This document shows, one piece after another, positions 19,928-21,595 of a stretch of 21,595 bases of DNA. The DNA comes from a virus. Under the pieces are notes generated by a model. It was not told the origin of the DNA, made no database searches, and saw only the letters and a program-made list of their open reading frames with translations. Position 1 is the first letter of the stretch; each line of letters opens with the position of its first letter. The position numbers and the translations under genes are program-made. The DNA is taken from positions 1 through 21,595 of IMG/VR virus record IMGVR_UViG_3300020222_001218. One strand, given 5' to 3'.

Positions 19928-20103
19928 TTATCCTTTAATAGTTCTTCTACTCTTTTACGCATATTGGTACTGTCTTGTTTCATATAATCACGTAGAGAAT
20001 ATCCACGTTGATTTCTCATAATACAAGTGCCCTGATAAAACATCGTGGCGGCAAACACCAGTAATAGGACTATGCCTATTATTTCAGAGTAATGTTGAGC
20101 CAT
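19924..20103 (-). CDS. Small single-helix membrane protein, 59 residues
   Basis: MAQHYSEIIGIVLLLVFAAT holds one N-terminal membrane helix (about residues 8-24), then a basic cytoplasmic-type tail (MRNQRGYSLRDY, RKRVEELLKDK). It overlaps the preceding gene by 25 bases and the next by four. Function unknown. Confidence 0.68.
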   Translation of the reverse strand: MAQHYSEIIGIVLLLVFAATMFYQGTCIMRNQRGYSLRDYMKQDSTNMRKRVEELLKDK

Positions 20104-20282
20104 GGTAGTAATGGTGGAATTTCTCCAATTAATCTCAATAGTCCTTCAGCAAATAAACCAAGAACCACCCAACCGACGCACATACTAATGATAGAAGCAT
20201 TGCGGTTGTGTCTTCGTATTGCTGCATCGATCATCTCCTGAACTTCTGAACGGGTAACTAATTCTTCTTGTTCATGCATCAT
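20079..20282 (-). CDS. Small tail-anchored-type membrane protein, 67 residues
   Basis: A polar N-terminal helix (EELVTRSEVQEMIDAAIRRH) precedes a membrane helix at about residues 29-50 (SIISMCVGWVVLGLFAEGLL) and a short hydrophobic end (IPPLLPWLNITLK). The ATG overlaps the preceding stop by four bases, and a second in-frame ATG at 20279 follows at once. No family recognised. Confidence 0.7.
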   Translation of the reverse strand: MMHEQEELVTRSEVQEMIDAAIRRHNRNASIISMCVGWVVLGLFAEGLLRLIGEIPPLLPWLNITLK

Positions 20283-20428
20283 TTCTTGTCTCCAAGAAAC
20301 TCTGCAAGTCGATCTTTTTTTGTTTTTACAATTTCGACTGCTCTTTTATAAAACATATTGTCTGTATTACCAGAAGACTCAAAAGTTGCCTTGATCTTCA
20401 CCCAATTATCATAGGTGCGTTGATCCAT
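20279..20428 (-). CDS. Small basic protein, 49 residues
   Basis: Starts MDQRTYDNWVKIKATFESSG and ends in a Lys-rich stretch (VKTKKDRLAEFLGDKK). Probably two helices, soluble. First gene of the small-protein run, about 18 bases downstream of the predicted transcription start, with GGGATAA before the ATG as a weak binding site. The next gene overlaps its stop. Unknown function. Confidence 0.65.
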   Translation of the reverse strand: MDQRTYDNWVKIKATFESSGNTDNMFYKRAVEIVKTKKDRLAEFLGDKK

Positions 20429-20452
20429 GAGTTTATCCCGTGATATTAATAT

Positions 20453-20480
20453 ATAATAATCACAAGTATTTCGTTGTCAA
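20453..20480 (-). promoter_or_regulatory. Sigma70 promoter for the small-protein run
   Basis: Minus strand TTGACA (20475-20480), 16-base spacer, TATTAT (20453-20458). The 60 bases between it and tRNA-Ser hold nothing else I can name. Confidence 0.75.
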
Positions 20481-20541
20481 ATTATGTGTTCATTACAAGA
20501 CACTCATTAAGAGATTGTTAAGTTCATATCTGCTATTGAAA

Positions 20542-20627
20542 CGGAAGCGGTAGGATTTGAACCCACGAACGCTATTAACGTTGGTTGTTTTCAAGACAAC
20601 TGCCATAAACCACTCGGCCACGCTTCC
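20542..20627 (-). tRNA. tRNA-Ser (TGA)
   Basis: An 86-base class II tRNA: acceptor GGAAGCG / CGCTTCC, anticodon stem GTTGT / ACAAC, loop CTTGAAA (anticodon TGA), long variable arm AACG/CGTT, T arm GTGGG TTCAAAT CCTAC, discriminator G as normal for Ser. No encoded CCA. Confidence 0.95.
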
Positions 20628-20639
20628 AATATTAGAGGA

Positions 20640-20891
20640 TCAACGAACCTCAAAATCTAAACGCTTTACCTTGCGTTGGCGTCTTGCTTCTTGAAAAGCA
20701 AGATCTTGTGAAGAGAGAACATTTGATTTTTGTTCTTTCTGAATAGAATTTAACATAACAATACGAGATAAGTCAACTGCTGAAATCTTATCACCGCGAA
20801 TTGTTGCCATATTAGGACAACCACACGTTACAGTTTTGGTTGGGTGTCCTGTTAATTCTCTATTACAATCTTTGCATCTTATTGAAATCAT
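20640..20891 (-). CDS. Zinc-ribbon-like protein, 83 residues
   Basis: Starts MISIRCKDCNRELTGHPTKT. Cys6, Cys9, Cys23 and Cys25 (CKDC, then TCGCPN) form a likely zinc site. After it, a segment GDKISAVDLSRIVMLN and a basic helix (EARRQRKVKRLDFEVR). It could bind nucleic acid or a host protein. It lies between the Dps-like gene and tRNA-Ser in one apparent transcript. AGGA is ten bases before the ATG, somewhat far. Confidence 0.75.
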   Translation of the reverse strand: MISIRCKDCNRELTGHPTKTVTCGCPNMATIRGDKISAVDLSRIVMLNSIQKEQKSNVLSSQDLAFQEARRQRKVKRLDFEVR

Positions 20892-20906
20892 TGTCTTTCA
20901 TCCTAG

Positions 20907-21341
20907 TCATTGCAAATGCGATCTGAGTTGCCAGATGAATTTACCGTGTGCTTCCATTAAATCTTGAACTAAATTAGAAGTTGCATATTGTTTTTGAGAT
21001 TCGGATTCTTCCGAAATCTCTTGCATCATTTCACAAAACTTTGTGTTATTATCTAGAAGTTCTTGTAACATTTCTTTTGCTGCTGGCGAACTTGATGTAC
21101 CTTCAATTTGAGTTACTTCAAGTATTCTAGAAAGAGAACTCAAAGGTTTTATGTTCAAATAACGCATATGTTCTGAAAGACGATCAATCTCTTCAAACAT
21201 AGTTTCATACTGACCACCAAAGAGTTGATGAAGTTGGGTGAAATCTTCACCAACAACATTCCAATGAAATGCCCAAGTTTTATGGAATAAAACAAAAAGC
21301 GATGACTGAGCATCACTTAGTAGTTTATAAAGTCTTTCCAT
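20907..21341 (-). CDS. Dps-like ferritin-family protein
   Basis: A 144-residue four-helix protein with the Dps signature: KTWAFHWNVVGEDFTQLHQL at about residues 22-41, followed by YETMFEEIDRLSEHMR. Dps proteins form dodecamers that store iron, consume peroxide and may bind DNA. Of the ferroxidase ligands, both His (FHW and LH), the Asp at +15 and the Glu at +19 are present, but the acid at +4 after the second His is Gly. There is no basic N-terminal tail, so DNA binding is doubtful. I start at ATG 21341, with AAAGAG four bases upstream; a TTG at 21368 is rejected. With peroxiredoxin and Hli it suggests a phage-borne stress kit. Confidence 0.85.
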   Translation of the reverse strand: MERLYKLLSDAQSSLFVLFHKTWAFHWNVVGEDFTQLHQLFGGQYETMFEEIDRLSEHMRYLNIKPLSSLSRILEVTQIEGTSSSPAAKEMLQELLDNNTKFCEMMQEISEESESQKQYATSNLVQDLMEAHGKFIWQLRSHLQ

Positions 21342-21369
21342 TATACTCTTTTTACTTTTATTTATCAAG

Positions 21370-21441
21370 TGGGCAATATCGGATTCGAACCAATGACCAA
21401 CTGCGTGTAAAGCAGCTGCGCTACCGCTGCGCTAATCGCCC
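21370..21441 (-). tRNA. tRNA-Val (TAC)
   Basis: A 72-base cloverleaf: acceptor GGGCGAT / ATTGCCC, anticodon stem GCTGC / GCAGT, loop TTTACAC (anticodon TAC), T arm ATTGG TTCGAAT CCGAT, discriminator A. No encoded CCA. Confidence 0.94.
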
Positions 21442-21445
21442 ATAA

Positions 21446-21488
21446 GGGGAAGGAGAGCTCTTGGACGAAACCGCAGGATCACTTCCCC
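21446..21488 (-). other. Hairpin with seven-pair stem between two tRNAs
   Basis: The 49-base space between tRNA-Gly and tRNA-Val holds GGGGAAG / CTTCCCC closing a 29-base interior. The stem has the length of a tRNA acceptor stem, but no anticodon arm or T loop is seen. It may be a processing element or a remnant. Confidence 0.4.
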
Positions 21489-21490
21489 AG

Positions 21491-21561
21491 AGCGAATGAC
21501 GGGGATCGAACCCGTGACACCAACTTGGAAGGATGGGATGTTACCGCTACACCACATTCGC
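21491..21561 (-). tRNA. tRNA-Gly (TCC)
   Basis: A 71-base cloverleaf: acceptor GCGAATG / CATTCGC, loop CTTCCAA (anticodon TCC), T arm ACGGG TTCGATC CCCGT, discriminator T. The anticodon stem CCATC / GTTGG has one T-T mismatch. No encoded CCA. Confidence 0.93.
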
Positions 21562-21595
21562 TTATGAGACAATCATAAACCTTTTGAGTTTGATT

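Noticed and set aside
21340-21368. Promoter-like TTGATA, 17-base spacer, TATAAT before the Dps-like gene, with a GATAAATA late-type box in the same place
   Set aside because: The TATAAT overlaps the ATG at 21341, so a transcript from it would lack the start codon. AAAGAG upstream of the ATG supports translation from an earlier transcript, so I did not list it as a promoter.

Overview
This window reads as part of the genome of a T4-like cyanophage (a tailed myovirus of marine Prochlorococcus or Synechococcus). The grounds are two high-light-inducible (Hli) genes, a cluster of six phage-type tRNA genes, a T4-type lysozyme, very tight gene packing with ATGA, TGATG and TAATG junctions, AT-rich coding sequence, and a large lipopolysaccharide-type glycosylation operon. 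Every gene I can support is on the minus strand, so transcription runs from high to low coordinates.

Right part (about 17.7-21.6 kb): six tRNA genes, for Gly(TCC), Val(TAC), Ser(TGA), Pro(TGG), a class II Leu-like tRNA with a strange anticodon loop, and a CAT tRNA. They are interleaved with very small genes: a Dps-like ferritin, a zinc-ribbon protein, a lone Phd/YefM-type antitoxin, and a run of 30-73 aa proteins, several with one membrane segment, whose ends overlap. Near-consensus sigma70 promoters (TTGACN, 16-17 bp spacer, TATAAT-like) sit before these units.

Middle (4.16-17.66 kb): seventeen head-to-tail genes behind one visible promoter at about 17.65 kb. They encode sugar-nucleotide enzymes (a GDP-mannose 3,5-epimerase and two other SDR epimerases/dehydratases), a nucleotidyltransferase-HAD phosphatase fusion, an APH-type kinase, glycosyltransferases of families GT11, GT6, GT4 and GT25, a HtrL/YibB-like protein, a DUF3431-like protein, several less clear glycosyltransferase-like proteins, an O-methyltransferase-like protein and a methyltransferase remnant. 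The first three genes could form a pathway resembling blood-group H and A/B antigen synthesis, possibly with L-galactose in place of L-fucose.

Left part (1-4.16 kb): a small outer-membrane-like protein with a structured leader; a short unknown gene; a photoprotection/redox operon (hli, 28 aa membrane protein, unknown, second hli, peroxiredoxin); then, behind a T4-like late promoter, a lysis block (C39-type peptidase, T4-type lysozyme, two-helix membrane protein, and a small basic protein cut by the window edge).

At three places an intrinsic terminator and the -35 box of the next promoter share the same bases. Another terminator shares its U-tract with a late promoter. These compact switches are the clearest regulatory feature. 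No insertion sequence, integrase or CRISPR array was seen.
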